From positions 1 to 27,037 of IMG/VR virus record IMGVR_UViG_3300042289_000054: a stretch of DNA of 27,037 bases; one strand, written 5' to 3'. Under the pieces are notes generated by a model. It saw nothing but the letters and a program-made list of their open reading frames with translations. It ran no database searches and was not told the DNA's origin. Of the stretch, positions 13,608-21,247 are shown one piece after another (within the stretch, counting starts at the first letter, position 1; each line of letters begins with the position of its first letter). The DNA comes from a virus. The translations under genes and the position numbers were made by a program.

Positions 13608-15542
13608 CTAAATAGCGTTACGGGTACTTACAATTAACGGCTTACCTATTGTGGCTGGTTTGCTTACCATAGCAACCGCAAACACTAAACAGCGGGCTAA
13701 TTCAATAGGGCCTGGACTACGCAAACTAGACAAAGTTACAGCGCCTTGATTTTTGACTGCTACGGCCCGTTCTACGTGCTGGGCTAAAAGTGTGCTGCCG
13801 TCGTGCCGTATTTTGCCTTCTAAAATTGCTGCCCTAGCGCCTACCGTCCAGCGTTGTAATTCTCGATTACCGACAATAGAAGCGCGTCGTTCAAATTTTG
13901 TAGGTAAAGACATTTCAAACGCTGGGGTAATAAGTAGCCGTGTCGTTTGGTCTTGGCAAGCGTTTTCTACAGCCTGCCAACAGTCCGCCAAAGTATCTTT
14001 AATAAATTCGACTGCTAACTGTATTTGGCCTTTGCTGTTTAGCGCGGCCCTAACGCCTACATAGCGGGCTTCGTCTTGGCTTTGTTCTATAGCCAGTACG
14101 CCGCCTTTGGGCATTGGGTCAGCTGTTACTAGTTTGTCAAAAACGCCAGGCTGTAACCAGCCGTTAGCGCTGGCTGTCCACAAATTTACGCTACTGCGTA
14201 GAAACGCGTTACGGTTCGGCTGTTCGGCTTCTGACGCGATTACATCTAGCGTTAACGTGCTGCCTATAGCGGGGTTTGCTTTTATCCACGCTTCGGGCGT
14301 CATAGGGTCAATATCGCTACTAGGTGAATACTCAGCAAAATATAGCGACGTAACTTTTTTTTCGTCTATTGCCCGTAAACCCTGTTCACGCCATTTCTGC
14401 ATTTCTTTACTGCTTTCGTCGCCAGCTGTTGAAGTCATAAACAGCAACGGGCTTTTACGGGTACGCATAGTAGGCAACAGTCCTACGCTTACGCTGTCTG
14501 GCGAAACCGCCCAAAGTTCATCTATGCAAACTAAATCAGCTGTAAGACCGTGAAACGAAGTCGGGGTAGCAGCGCGAACTAGCCAGCGTGTACCGTCTGG
14601 CAAATTGGCTTCGTTACGGCCTACCGCCCAAGTCAAAATAGCCCCAAATTCTTTTTCCAATATTGGCGCTACCTGGTTAAATAACTCGATAGCTAAATCT
14701 AATCTATGGGCCGTAGTAATAATCGTTTGCGGCCTACCGCGCAGCTTCGGCATAACCGTAGCCCAATAGCCAACTACCCCAGCCAGCAAAATACTTTTAC
14801 CGTTCTGTCTAGCAACACTAACCAGGCCTTGCCTATGCAATAAATCGCCGTTAGCGTCGTGCGCCAATAAACCGCTAGCAACGTGATATTGCCAGTTCAT
14901 TAATTCAACATTTAAAAAATCTTTAGCCCAAACTTTTACGCCGTCCGCAAAATAACGGCCTTCACGATTACAAACAGTTTCTAAACGCGGCCTGTATATG
15001 TCTGAATAATTATGCACTACGTCGACTGGTTGCCTTCTGTCGTCATCTGGCCAGTTCGCGCCAGTTACGGCCAGTTCAGAAACCAAACCGCTATTTTCAG
15101 CCATTTTAGATAAGAAAATAGAAGCGTCGGGGGCAGGAAGGTTCGGTAAAAAAAACGGGTTTGCGTTTTTGTCTTGCATAGTTATGCAATTGTTTGCATA
15201 TATGCGTTTTGGGTTTGCGTTTATTGTTGGTGCTGGTTCGTAAATGCTTTTGCGTTTAAGGTTTCCGTATCGTGCGCCGCGTGAACTGTTACAGGGTTTG
15301 CAGGCGGCTACTAAGTTATCGAGACCGTTAACGCCTGGCGTCCCGTGTGGCCAGCGGTCTACTTCGATTAGGTGGTCTGCTGTTGTTGCTAGTCGACTGT
15401 TGCACCAATGGCATAACGGTTTGTCTTTTAGTAAACGTTGTCTGTTTGTTTTAAATTCTGTTTTGCTTCTGGCTTCAGCGTTTAAGCTGCGTTTGTTTTG
15501 CTGGGCTGGGTTATGGGTTCTACGTTTCTTGCCTTGTGTCAT
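13608..15542 (-). CDS. HNH endonuclease-large terminase fusion
   Basis: A 644-aa DNA-packaging motor. Residues 40-95 form an HNH nuclease (C44, C47, D56-H57, N76, C81, C84, N85); about 96-180 is a linker; then a TerL ATPase: WQ at 217-218, Walker A-like ARQNGKS (244-250), Walker B LVCIDE (337-342), and MTSTAG coupling motif (369-374). The C-terminal RNase H-like nuclease ends with DGSTLLAQHV and PIELARCLVFA. HNH proteins encoded beside TerL assist cos cleavage in many phages; here both are one chain. At positions where related terminases have Asp I see E (AIEQSQD; PIELA). The gene crosses the boundary between the two genome units, so its first 137 codons belong to the copy B side. Confidence 0.9.
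   Translation of the reverse strand: MTQGKKRRTHNPAQQNKRSLNAEARSKTEFKTNRQRLLKDKPLCHWCNSRLATTADHLIEVDRWPHGTPGVNGLDNLVAACKPCNSSRGARYGNLKRKSIYEPAPTINANPKRIYANNCITMQDKNANPFFLPNLPAPDASIFLSKMAENSGLVSELAVTGANWPDDDRRQPVDVVHNYSDIYRPRLETVCNREGRYFADGVKVWAKDFLNVELMNWQYHVASGLLAHDANGDLLHRQGLVSVARQNGKSILLAGVVGYWATVMPKLRGRPQTIITTAHRLDLAIELFNQVAPILEKEFGAILTWAVGRNEANLPDGTRWLVRAATPTSFHGLTADLVCIDELWAVSPDSVSVGLLPTMRTRKSPLLFMTSTAGDESSKEMQKWREQGLRAIDEKKVTSLYFAEYSPSSDIDPMTPEAWIKANPAIGSTLTLDVIASEAEQPNRNAFLRSSVNLWTASANGWLQPGVFDKLVTADPMPKGGVLAIEQSQDEARYVGVRAALNSKGQIQLAVEFIKDTLADCWQAVENACQDQTTRLLITPAFEMSLPTKFERRASIVGNRELQRWTVGARAAILEGKIRHDGSTLLAQHVERAVAVKNQGAVTLSSLRSPGPIELARCLVFAVAMVSKPATIGKPLIVSTRNAI
15156..15222. other. 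Palindrome pair flanked by direct repeats inside the terminase linker (copy B)
   Basis: Same arrangement as at 25-91: GGGTTTGCGTTT at 15156-15167 and 15211-15222 enclose the dyads at 15174-15189 and 15196-15205. One base between the two dyads and one downstream base differ from copy A; the symmetric elements do not. Confidence 0.5.
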
Positions 15543-15828
15543 AATCTCACGCGCCTACGGCTTGTGCTAGCGCGCGCTTTCGCGCTTGCTTTCGGTTTGT
15601 TATCGCTGGTCATTGTGTCGGGTTTATGTTTGTGGTTTGTTTTGTTTATGTTATTGGTTTGTTTGTCTGTGATTAAACCTAGTGCGCTAGTCCCCCGTGC
15701 GCTGCCTTCAATCGCACTCCCATATCTTTAACCGTTAGCCAGGCCCTGTATCACTACAGCGCCTTCTACCCGCGTTACCGCGTATTACGCCAACCGCGCC
15801 GCTACGCGCTTAGGCCTATTGTGTAAAG
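15543..15828 (-). promoter_or_regulatory. Conserved non-coding leader upstream of the HNH-terminase gene (copy B)
   Basis: Counterpart of 412-700. The hairpins (15574-15585, 15771-15782), the 22-bp repeats and the G-poor A/C tract are kept. Divergence is concentrated in a patch of about 40 bases around 15687-15727, between the repeats and the 15771 hairpin. The start codon that could open a longer minus-strand frame in copy A is missing here, which argues against a conserved protein. Confidence 0.5.
15622..15665. repeat. Two tandem 22-bp direct repeats (copy B)
   Basis: Units 15622-15643 and 15644-15665 are the same as the repeats at 491-534, including the three positions at which the two units differ from each other. 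Confidence 0.6.
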
Positions 15829-15990
15829 TTATTTAGTTGTCTTTAATTTTGCTAACTCTTTTTTAACGTCCTTTAACGCTTCGACTGCCATTAAATATAA
15901 CTCTGGGTAGAACGTTTTGACGCGTTGCAAATCTTTAACCGCCATTGACAACGCATAATGCTGTTTCATTAAATGTTCTTTTAATTTCAT
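15829..15990 (-). CDS. Small 53-aa helical protein present only in copy B
   Basis: It starts MKLKEHLMKQHYALSMAVKD and ends in a Lys-rich helix (KKELAKLKTTK). No known family. Its ATG overlaps the TGA of the annealing-type gene by 4 bp (ATGA), a translational coupling signal. In copy A a 149-bp deletion removes nearly all of it and leaves its last bases fused to the end of the upstream gene. It is dispensable in at least one of the two genomes, if both are viable. Confidence 0.65.
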   Translation of the reverse strand: MKLKEHLMKQHYALSMAVKDLQRVKTFYPELYLMAVEALKDVKKELAKLKTTK

Positions 15991-16589
15991 TTTGGTTCAC
16001 TTAATTTTAACGCGTCAATAACTTTAGAAATATCCTGTTTAGTTAAATCGCCTGTTGTGTGTATCTCTCGACCCAAAGTAGCGCTACAAAACGTTTTTAA
16101 ATCGTCGCCTTTTAAGCCTTGCCCATTAGCTAAGGCGCGCATAAGCCCTAATTGCTTTGTGCTAGGCGCGGCCTGGTGCTGTACTTCGGGGAAAGGTACT
16201 TCTATATCGTGTAACGGTTTAACTGGCGCTAAATGTGTTTGCTGACGGCTTTGGGCTGCTTCAACTTCATCACGACTAGCAATAGCTTTATTAGCCGCAA
16301 AACCCGCATAAGCCAAAGCACGGCCCAGCGCCGACGAAAACCCAACTTCGTTTTCGCTAAATTTTGTATATGGCGTACGGCCTGGATAAAGTTCGCAAGC
16401 TGAAGCTACAACTGGTATCGGGTCGTTAGCGTCCCGCCAAACTGTAACCGTACAGCGAATAAAACAGCTTTTATCTGGCATTTCAATAACTTCTCGCGCT
16501 GTTTCTTGTATGCGTAAATCTGGGTATTTTTCAAACGCTAAACGTAAACGGGTAGCCACGTCGACATAATTATCCAAGCTAAAGCCCAT
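15987..16589 (-). CDS. Putative ssDNA-annealing/recombination protein (copy B)
   Basis: A 200-aa homologue of the protein at 701-1309. The first 150 residues are almost unchanged; the C-terminal domain after LANGQG diverges (LKGDDLKTFCSATLGREIH) while TTGDLTK and ISKVIDALKLSE are kept. It ends SEPK and overlaps the 53-aa gene, which is probably the ancestral arrangement. Confidence 0.5.
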   Translation of the reverse strand: MGFSLDNYVDVATRLRLAFEKYPDLRIQETAREVIEMPDKSCFIRCTVTVWRDANDPIPVVASACELYPGRTPYTKFSENEVGFSSALGRALAYAGFAANKAIASRDEVEAAQSRQQTHLAPVKPLHDIEVPFPEVQHQAAPSTKQLGLMRALANGQGLKGDDLKTFCSATLGREIHTTGDLTKQDISKVIDALKLSEPK

Positions 16590-17140
16590 TACGCCGCCTT
16601 TTCTGTTTGGTGCTTAATAAGTTCGTCAGTCGCTGGCAACATATCTATAGGCCATAACTGGTTTTGTGGCATAGCAAAACACGGATAACGCCAGCTTGTT
16701 TGGTAATTGTCTTTTCTTTCGTTACAACGTTTAAGCGTCGAAAAACCGCGTAGCGTCGCTTCTTGTGTTAATTGGTCAATAGTTACCAAAATGTATCGGC
16801 CTGGTTTGTCGCCATAATGTTTATCGTCTGGCGCGTGAGTAAGTAAACAGCCGTTTTCGTGATATGTGGCCCGCACTTCGTAACCTAAAACGTCGTTACC
16901 CCTAAAACTATATGGTCGATAAACATTTACGTAATCAAAATAGTTAGCTACGGCCTGTTCACCTAAAAGCCCGCAAAATTTTATGGCTTCAGATAATAAC
17001 GGGTTTGCGTCGTAAGTTGTTTTGGCTTTACGGTTCTCGACTTCTAACTGAATAAGGCCCGAAATTATTAAACAGTTTTTATAATCGTCTTGCGTTAATT
17101 GAATAACTGGCTGGCCTAAATCGTTTAGTTTAGTTATCAC
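16589..17140 (-). CDS. PD-(D/E)XK nuclease-like protein (copy B)
   Basis: A 183-aa protein with E61, D83, E88 and R90 all preserved. Four replacements relative to copy A, including a Ser-to-Gly next to the putative active-site ND and a Leu-to-Pro before the DD pair. Overlaps on both sides are unchanged. Confidence 0.45.
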   Translation of the reverse strand: MITKLNDLGQPVIQLTQDDYKNCLIISGLIQLEVENRKAKTTYDANPLLSEAIKFCGLLGEQAVANYFDYVNVYRPYSFRGNDVLGYEVRATYHENGCLLTHAPDDKHYGDKPGRYILVTIDQLTQEATLRGFSTLKRCNERKDNYQTSWRYPCFAMPQNQLWPIDMLPATDELIKHQTEKAA

Positions 17141-17519
17141 GAAATACCAAATTTTCTAGGCGCTGTACTTCTGTTGCCTGGTGATTTAAACGGTCTTGTA
17201 ATTCGCGTTCGCGTAATTCGCCCTCTTTTACTTTGGCGCGTAAATCTTTTATAACAGCTAACAAATATTGCAATTCGACTATGACGCTTTTTAAATCTTG
17301 TACTAAATCGCCGTCATCGAAAACGTATTCGCTGCACCAGTTTTGCAAATTACGAATATTTTTATTTGTAACAAAATCGGTAGTTTTCGGCATAAACATA
17401 TCGCTAGGCCGCGCAGGGTCAACTAACGGGACTTTGTTATCTGTTATTTGGTTTATGACGTGCGCTAACGCTTTCAGCTGTTCGCGGTCTGCGTCAAATG
17501 GTTCGTTTTGGTTTGGCAT
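17130..17519 (-). CDS. Hypothetical coiled-coil protein (copy B)
   Basis: A 129-aa homologue of 1850-2239 with two conservative replacements (P4Q, E40D). The coiled-coil half is invariant. P4Q results from a base change that is silent in the overlapping 40-aa TM frame. Confidence 0.75.
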   Translation of the reverse strand: MPNQNEPFDADREQLKALAHVINQITDNKVPLVDPARPSDMFMPKTTDFVTNKNIRNLQNWCSEYVFDDGDLVQDLKSVIVELQYLLAVIKDLRAKVKEGELRERELQDRLNHQATEVQRLENLVFRDN

Positions 17520-17616
17520 TTTCTCGTAGCCTTTCTCGTTTGGTTATAAAGTACCATAGCGCAACCGTGTACGCAGTTAGAAGCGACGCAATAATAAAAT
17601 GTTTTATAAAGACCAC
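17494..17616 (-). CDS. Small single-TM protein (copy B)
   Basis: The same 40-codon GTG frame as 2214-2336, with one replacement inside the TM segment (L to S) and two silent changes. Overlaps with the lysozyme-like and coiled-coil genes are kept. Confidence 0.5.
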   Translation of the reverse strand: MVFIKHFIIASLLTAYTVALWYFITKRERLRENAKPKRTI

Positions 17617-18101
17617 GCCCGCCAGCCTTCGCTATAACGGTAAATGGCTAACGCTGCACGTAAATTAGTTTCTAGGTCAAATAGTTCGGCGCAGTCGTTT
17701 AAAATGCCGTGCGCTTGCAGGTAGCCGCGTGGCCAATATTGGCTAGGTTTGCACCAAAAATAGTTAATTTGCATAACGCCCGCGCTACCCCCGTTTGGGT
17801 CTTTAGGGTTAAATGCGTCTACCTGGCAGCGGCTTTCACGTATCGAAACAGCTACAACGGTAGACAATTCATTAACAGGCCAACCAACATATTTAGCCAT
17901 ATTAAAAACCTGCCCGCAAAGCGTCTGCGCTGGGGCTGTAATCGACGTAGAAGGCACGGTAACAGGCTGGCTATACCCTTCGTAAACCGTGTCGTAACGT
18001 GGCTGTAAATCGTCTGGCGTAGGTGCTGCGGGTTTAGTCAGCATAAACGCAGATACAAACGCGATAAGCGCCGATATAGCGCCTTTAGTTAATAAGGTCA
18101 T
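17604..18101 (-). CDS. Membrane-anchored lysozyme-like/transglycosylase (copy B)
   Basis: A 165-aa protein with catalytic E89, all four cysteines and the QIN motif kept. Differences cluster just before and after the catalytic Glu (VSIRESRCQVDAF against VAYRESRCQTDAY), possibly tuning substrate contact; the last 70 residues are identical. Confidence 0.75.
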   Translation of the reverse strand: MTLLTKGAISALIAFVSAFMLTKPAAPTPDDLQPRYDTVYEGYSQPVTVPSTSITAPAQTLCGQVFNMAKYVGWPVNELSTVVAVSIRESRCQVDAFNPKDPNGGSAGVMQINYFWCKPSQYWPRGYLQAHGILNDCAELFDLETNLRAALAIYRYSEGWRAWSL

Positions 18102-18148
18102 TAGTTGCCTACTTTCTCGTTAGGGTTAAAACCAGCCTAACAAAACCC

Positions 18149-18622
18149 CTATACAGTTTTGGGCATATCCTTAAAAACGTCGTTAAACGCTTGTTTTACA
18201 AGGTTTTCATTAACAGACATAGCAGGCGAAATTTCTATATGAAACCAATCGCCGCCCGACCATTTACCCTTTAGCCACGTCCCTCTATCACATTTCCAGC
18301 TACGGTTTTCGGCGTAGTCAATAACTAATTCTATTTGCAGCGTGTCGGCGTTTTCTAAAAGTTTGTAGATAAACGGTAAAGCTATTTTGCGTCCGTCAGC
18401 TATGCCTTTGTCGGTCATTTTTCTATAACTTAAATCAGCTGCCAGGCCGCGCGCGTGGTTAGATAGCTGGCCTGGTTTAGTTCGAATATCGCGCACTACC
18501 CAGCTACCGTTATTCCAAAGCGAACCGCCAGACCGTTTAACTATTTGGCGTATAAATTCGTCCATACCCTGCAACGGGCCTTTAGCTACTGGCGCTTTAA
18601 AAGCTGTGTAGGGCCTAGTCAT
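18149..18622 (-). CDS. Endolysin, M15-type peptidase (copy B)
   Basis: A 157-aa protein; H56, D63, H128 and E130 are kept. Five or so replacements, among them V62A beside the metal ligand D63 and EK to DG near residue 77. Confidence 0.85.
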   Translation of the reverse strand: MTRPYTAFKAPVAKGPLQGMDEFIRQIVKRSGGSLWNNGSWVVRDIRTKPGQLSNHARGLAADLSYRKMTDKGIADGRKIALPFIYKLLENADTLQIELVIDYAENRSWKCDRGTWLKGKWSGGDWFHIEISPAMSVNENLVKQAFNDVFKDMPKTV

Positions 18623-18887
18623 TTTCGTCTAAATATTCGTTACGTTTACTTTTAATACCGTTTGAAGCAACTAGGCCCGATAATGTGCCAGTTAAAAAAA
18701 CTACAATAGTCGACATTAAATCTATAAATGCTGCGTCGTTTGGGCTTTGTTCTATTGGTTGGCTTACGAAAAGTAGGCCGTAGACCATACCTACGACAAT
18801 GACGCTAAAAACTAAACCTAACAATATTCCTACGGTAACGATTAGGCGCGCGTGTAGTTCGTCTGGGCTGTATCGGTAGCGTTTCAC
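18615..18887 (-). CDS. Holin-like two-TM protein (copy B)
   Basis: From the GTG at 18887 the 90-aa product is identical to that of copy A. A TTG start at 18920 is possible but the extra 11 residues vary (two replacements), which favours GTG. Confidence 0.7.
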   Translation of the reverse strand: MKRYRYSPDELHARLIVTVGILLGLVFSVIVVGMVYGLLFVSQPIEQSPNDAAFIDLMSTIVVFLTGTLSGLVASNGIKSKRNEYLDEND

Positions 18888-19039
18888 GGCGTTATTCCGC
18901 AACGGTCTGGCACGTTGCAATTATCTAAAACCATATTTTTAACTTTTGACTTAACCGTTAGTGTATTGTCGCGTGTGGTTTCGCAAGCGCTAAGCACAAT
19001 TAACAATGCCAAACTAGCCAAATAGCGCGGCGGCTTCAT
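18884..19039 (-). CDS. Small lipoprotein (copy B)
   Basis: A 51-aa protein identical to the copy A lipoprotein although four bases differ; all four changes are at silent third positions. Lipobox LSAC at 16-19. Confidence 0.75.
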   Translation of the reverse strand: MKPPRYLASLALLIVLSACETTRDNTLTVKSKVKNMVLDNCNVPDRCGITP

Positions 19040-19214
19040 CTGCGGTTAATCCAAGTTTGTCAAGTACGGCTTGACGCGCCGCAAGTTTTGCGGCTTGTGC
19101 TTCGGCTTCAATTTTGTTATCGGCTTTTAATTTTTTTGTAAACGCCAAATACGCTGCTTCCTCATCATCGGTCATATCACGGTTTACGCCGTCAACATTT
19201 ATTTTTAATGTCAT
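19014..19214 (-). CDS. Hypothetical 66-aa protein (copy B)
   Basis: A homologue of 3734-3934 with differences in the acidic patch (MTDDEEAA) and the RQAVLDKL segment; both termini are kept. It starts 3 bp after the distal tail gene. Confidence 0.75.
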   Translation of the reverse strand: MTLKINVDGVNRDMTDDEEAAYLAFTKKLKADNKIEAEAQAAKLAARQAVLDKLGLTADEAAALFG

Positions 19215-19217
19215 AAC

Positions 19218-19943
19218 TTATACCGTCTTTGAATATCCGTAAACTGAATACGTACCCGTAATTGTGCCGGTGCTGGTCAACAAACTAAAACCGTCGTAAG
19301 AAACGGTTTGGTCGTGATAAGCCCACGAAATAAAAATAGTTGTCGTATTGCTCGACCTTTGGTTATTTGACATAATCGGCGTTTTGGCTGCGACAAACGG
19401 TTGAAATAAATAGGCCTGTATGGCGCTTGGCGCTGTTGCGTTGCCTGCACCTAACAAATAATTATCGCGTTGGGTTTGAGTAACGGTTGATGAACCGCCT
19501 GACGCTTCAATAGTTTGTCTTTTATATGAATTTGCAGTTGAGTTATCTACGCCGCCAACACGCAAACGCAACTGAACATCTAATTCGACTGACGCGTCAA
19601 AAATAATATTTAAAAGATAATTGGTATAACTGGAACTAAAGACGTTATTGACGTTGATTGTTGAAGCGGTCGTAAACGCTGTTTCGGCTTTAACACAAAC
19701 AAGACCAGGCGTAGTACCTACTGTTTGCCACGCTGCGCCATCGTAATATTGCGTCGTGTTTGTATCCTCAAGATATGCAAACTGACCTTCGGCCAAAATT
19801 TTTTCACCTGTACCACCAAACGCCGCATTACGTGTTGTAGCGCTGGCAAAAACTGGAATACCAGTGTTAATTTCCGTCTGTTGTTGCGCGGTTAAAATTT
19901 GTCCTGCTGTAAATGCTGGAACTGATGTTTGCGTGTTTGGCAT
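19218..19943 (-). CDS. Distal tail/fibre-type protein, module variant B
   Basis: A 241-aa protein. Residues 1-79 are unrelated to copy A beyond the FTAGQILTA motif; they include a QFAYLEDTNTTQYYDGAAW stretch of the type found in short beta-hairpin modules of phage tail proteins. From residue 80 (GLVCVKAET) the 162-residue C terminus matches copy A with only two or three changes. A clean recombination joint lies at the module boundary. Confidence 0.6.
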   Translation of the reverse strand: MPNTQTSVPAFTAGQILTAQQQTEINTGIPVFASATTRNAAFGGTGEKILAEGQFAYLEDTNTTQYYDGAAWQTVGTTPGLVCVKAETAFTTASTINVNNVFSSSYTNYLLNIIFDASVELDVQLRLRVGGVDNSTANSYKRQTIEASGGSSTVTQTQRDNYLLGAGNATAPSAIQAYLFQPFVAAKTPIMSNNQRSSNTTTIFISWAYHDQTVSYDGFSLLTSTGTITGTYSVYGYSKTV

Positions 19944-19957
19944 AAGTACCTTTTAGA

Positions 19958-21247
19958 CTATCCTAAGACGTTTAACGCGTCTAGTATCCCGTAAATAGCG
20001 TCATCTAAAATCAGTTCGTAAACAATGGTTGTAGGCGCAGTAAAATATAAAACTTTATGGCCTGAACTTAGGTCTAAAACGTGTTCGATACCTTCTACGC
20101 TTAATTCTTGCGCCAGTTCGGTAGTGCCTACGCCGCTGGTAAAAGTCTTTTCTATGGTTATTGTTTGGCCTATGTCGACTGTCGCTAGCGTGTCTTTTTG
20201 GGCTGTAGTCAGCATATTAAACGACGTGCCAACAGACGTATAGCGGGCTTCTGGTTCGCCTTCTAACAGATAATCGGCTAGGTCAGCGGCTGCCGTGTCA
20301 TTGTGCAAAAGGCTGTTAGTAATGCTTGTAGTTTGTATAAAATATTTGGCTTGGCTTGCTAAGTCCTCTGCTGTTTGCGGGCTGTTGCTACCTAAAATTT
20401 GTACTACAGCCCTATTTATTACCTGGTCAGCTTCAAACGTTATACCTAAAGCATTGTATTTAATGTTTGTGCCGTCGTCGTGAAAGTCAGCAACCGAAGC
20501 GCTAAGCGTGTTACCTATGCGCGGCTGAAACGTTAAAACGCCGTCGCGCGACATAAATAGTCTGCCTTGTTCAGCGTCGTTAATTTGGCTGCAATACGAA
20601 AGCGCGTTAGTCCCCTGCGCTACGGTAAACGCGGACGCACCGCCTAAAGTCGCTACCCCTGTTGAAATGTCCCTAGCTGCTGCTGGAAAATTGACTTCTG
20701 GTAAATCTAAAACGTTTTCTAAACGTACGTTAGATAGTTCCTCGTCTACGTTGTATTCGTTTAAAAATGTTTGGCTTAATAAATAAAAATCGTCAGCGCA
20801 AAAAACGGTAACGGTATCTATACCGCCTAACGCAAAATTATAATTGTAATTTATAACGTAACCTTTGAAAAGATATTCGGCTGCGTTGGTGCTGTCGTAG
20901 CGCACTAATTCGACTTTACGCATAGGCGCTAAACCTGGTTGCTGTGTAGCTTCCGACCAATAGGGCGAAAGTTCATCGAACGGGTTGAATATGCCGCTGG
21001 TATCGGAAAGAGTAAAAGACATAGTGCCAGCGCCAAACTGGTCGCCTACGTCCTCACGGCCACGCTTTACCCGCACGTTTATGCAACCGTCTAAAACGGC
21101 TGCAAAGTTAGTAGTACCGTCTAAAACGTATTGCGTATTATCTAAAACGCCTGCTGTAGTGTCGTCGAGTGTAAAGCCGTCTTGAATAAAACCCGTGTCT
21201 ATAAACAGTTCGTAATTACCCGAACCAACTACCGCTACGCCAGCCAT
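19958..21247 (-). CDS. Minor tail protein, hub-like (copy B)
   Basis: A 429-aa protein of equal length to copy A. Replacements are scattered, with a dense patch around residues 92-102 (LSPYWSEATQQPG against NSPYFDTALAQPG) and near 365. C-terminal 50 residues unchanged. Confidence 0.75.
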   Translation of the reverse strand: MAGVAVVGSGNYELFIDTGFIQDGFTLDDTTAGVLDNTQYVLDGTTNFAAVLDGCINVRVKRGREDVGDQFGAGTMSFTLSDTSGIFNPFDELSPYWSEATQQPGLAPMRKVELVRYDSTNAAEYLFKGYVINYNYNFALGGIDTVTVFCADDFYLLSQTFLNEYNVDEELSNVRLENVLDLPEVNFPAAARDISTGVATLGGASAFTVAQGTNALSYCSQINDAEQGRLFMSRDGVLTFQPRIGNTLSASVADFHDDGTNIKYNALGITFEADQVINRAVVQILGSNSPQTAEDLASQAKYFIQTTSITNSLLHNDTAAADLADYLLEGEPEARYTSVGTSFNMLTTAQKDTLATVDIGQTITIEKTFTSGVGTTELAQELSVEGIEHVLDLSSGHKVLYFTAPTTIVYELILDDAIYGILDALNVLG

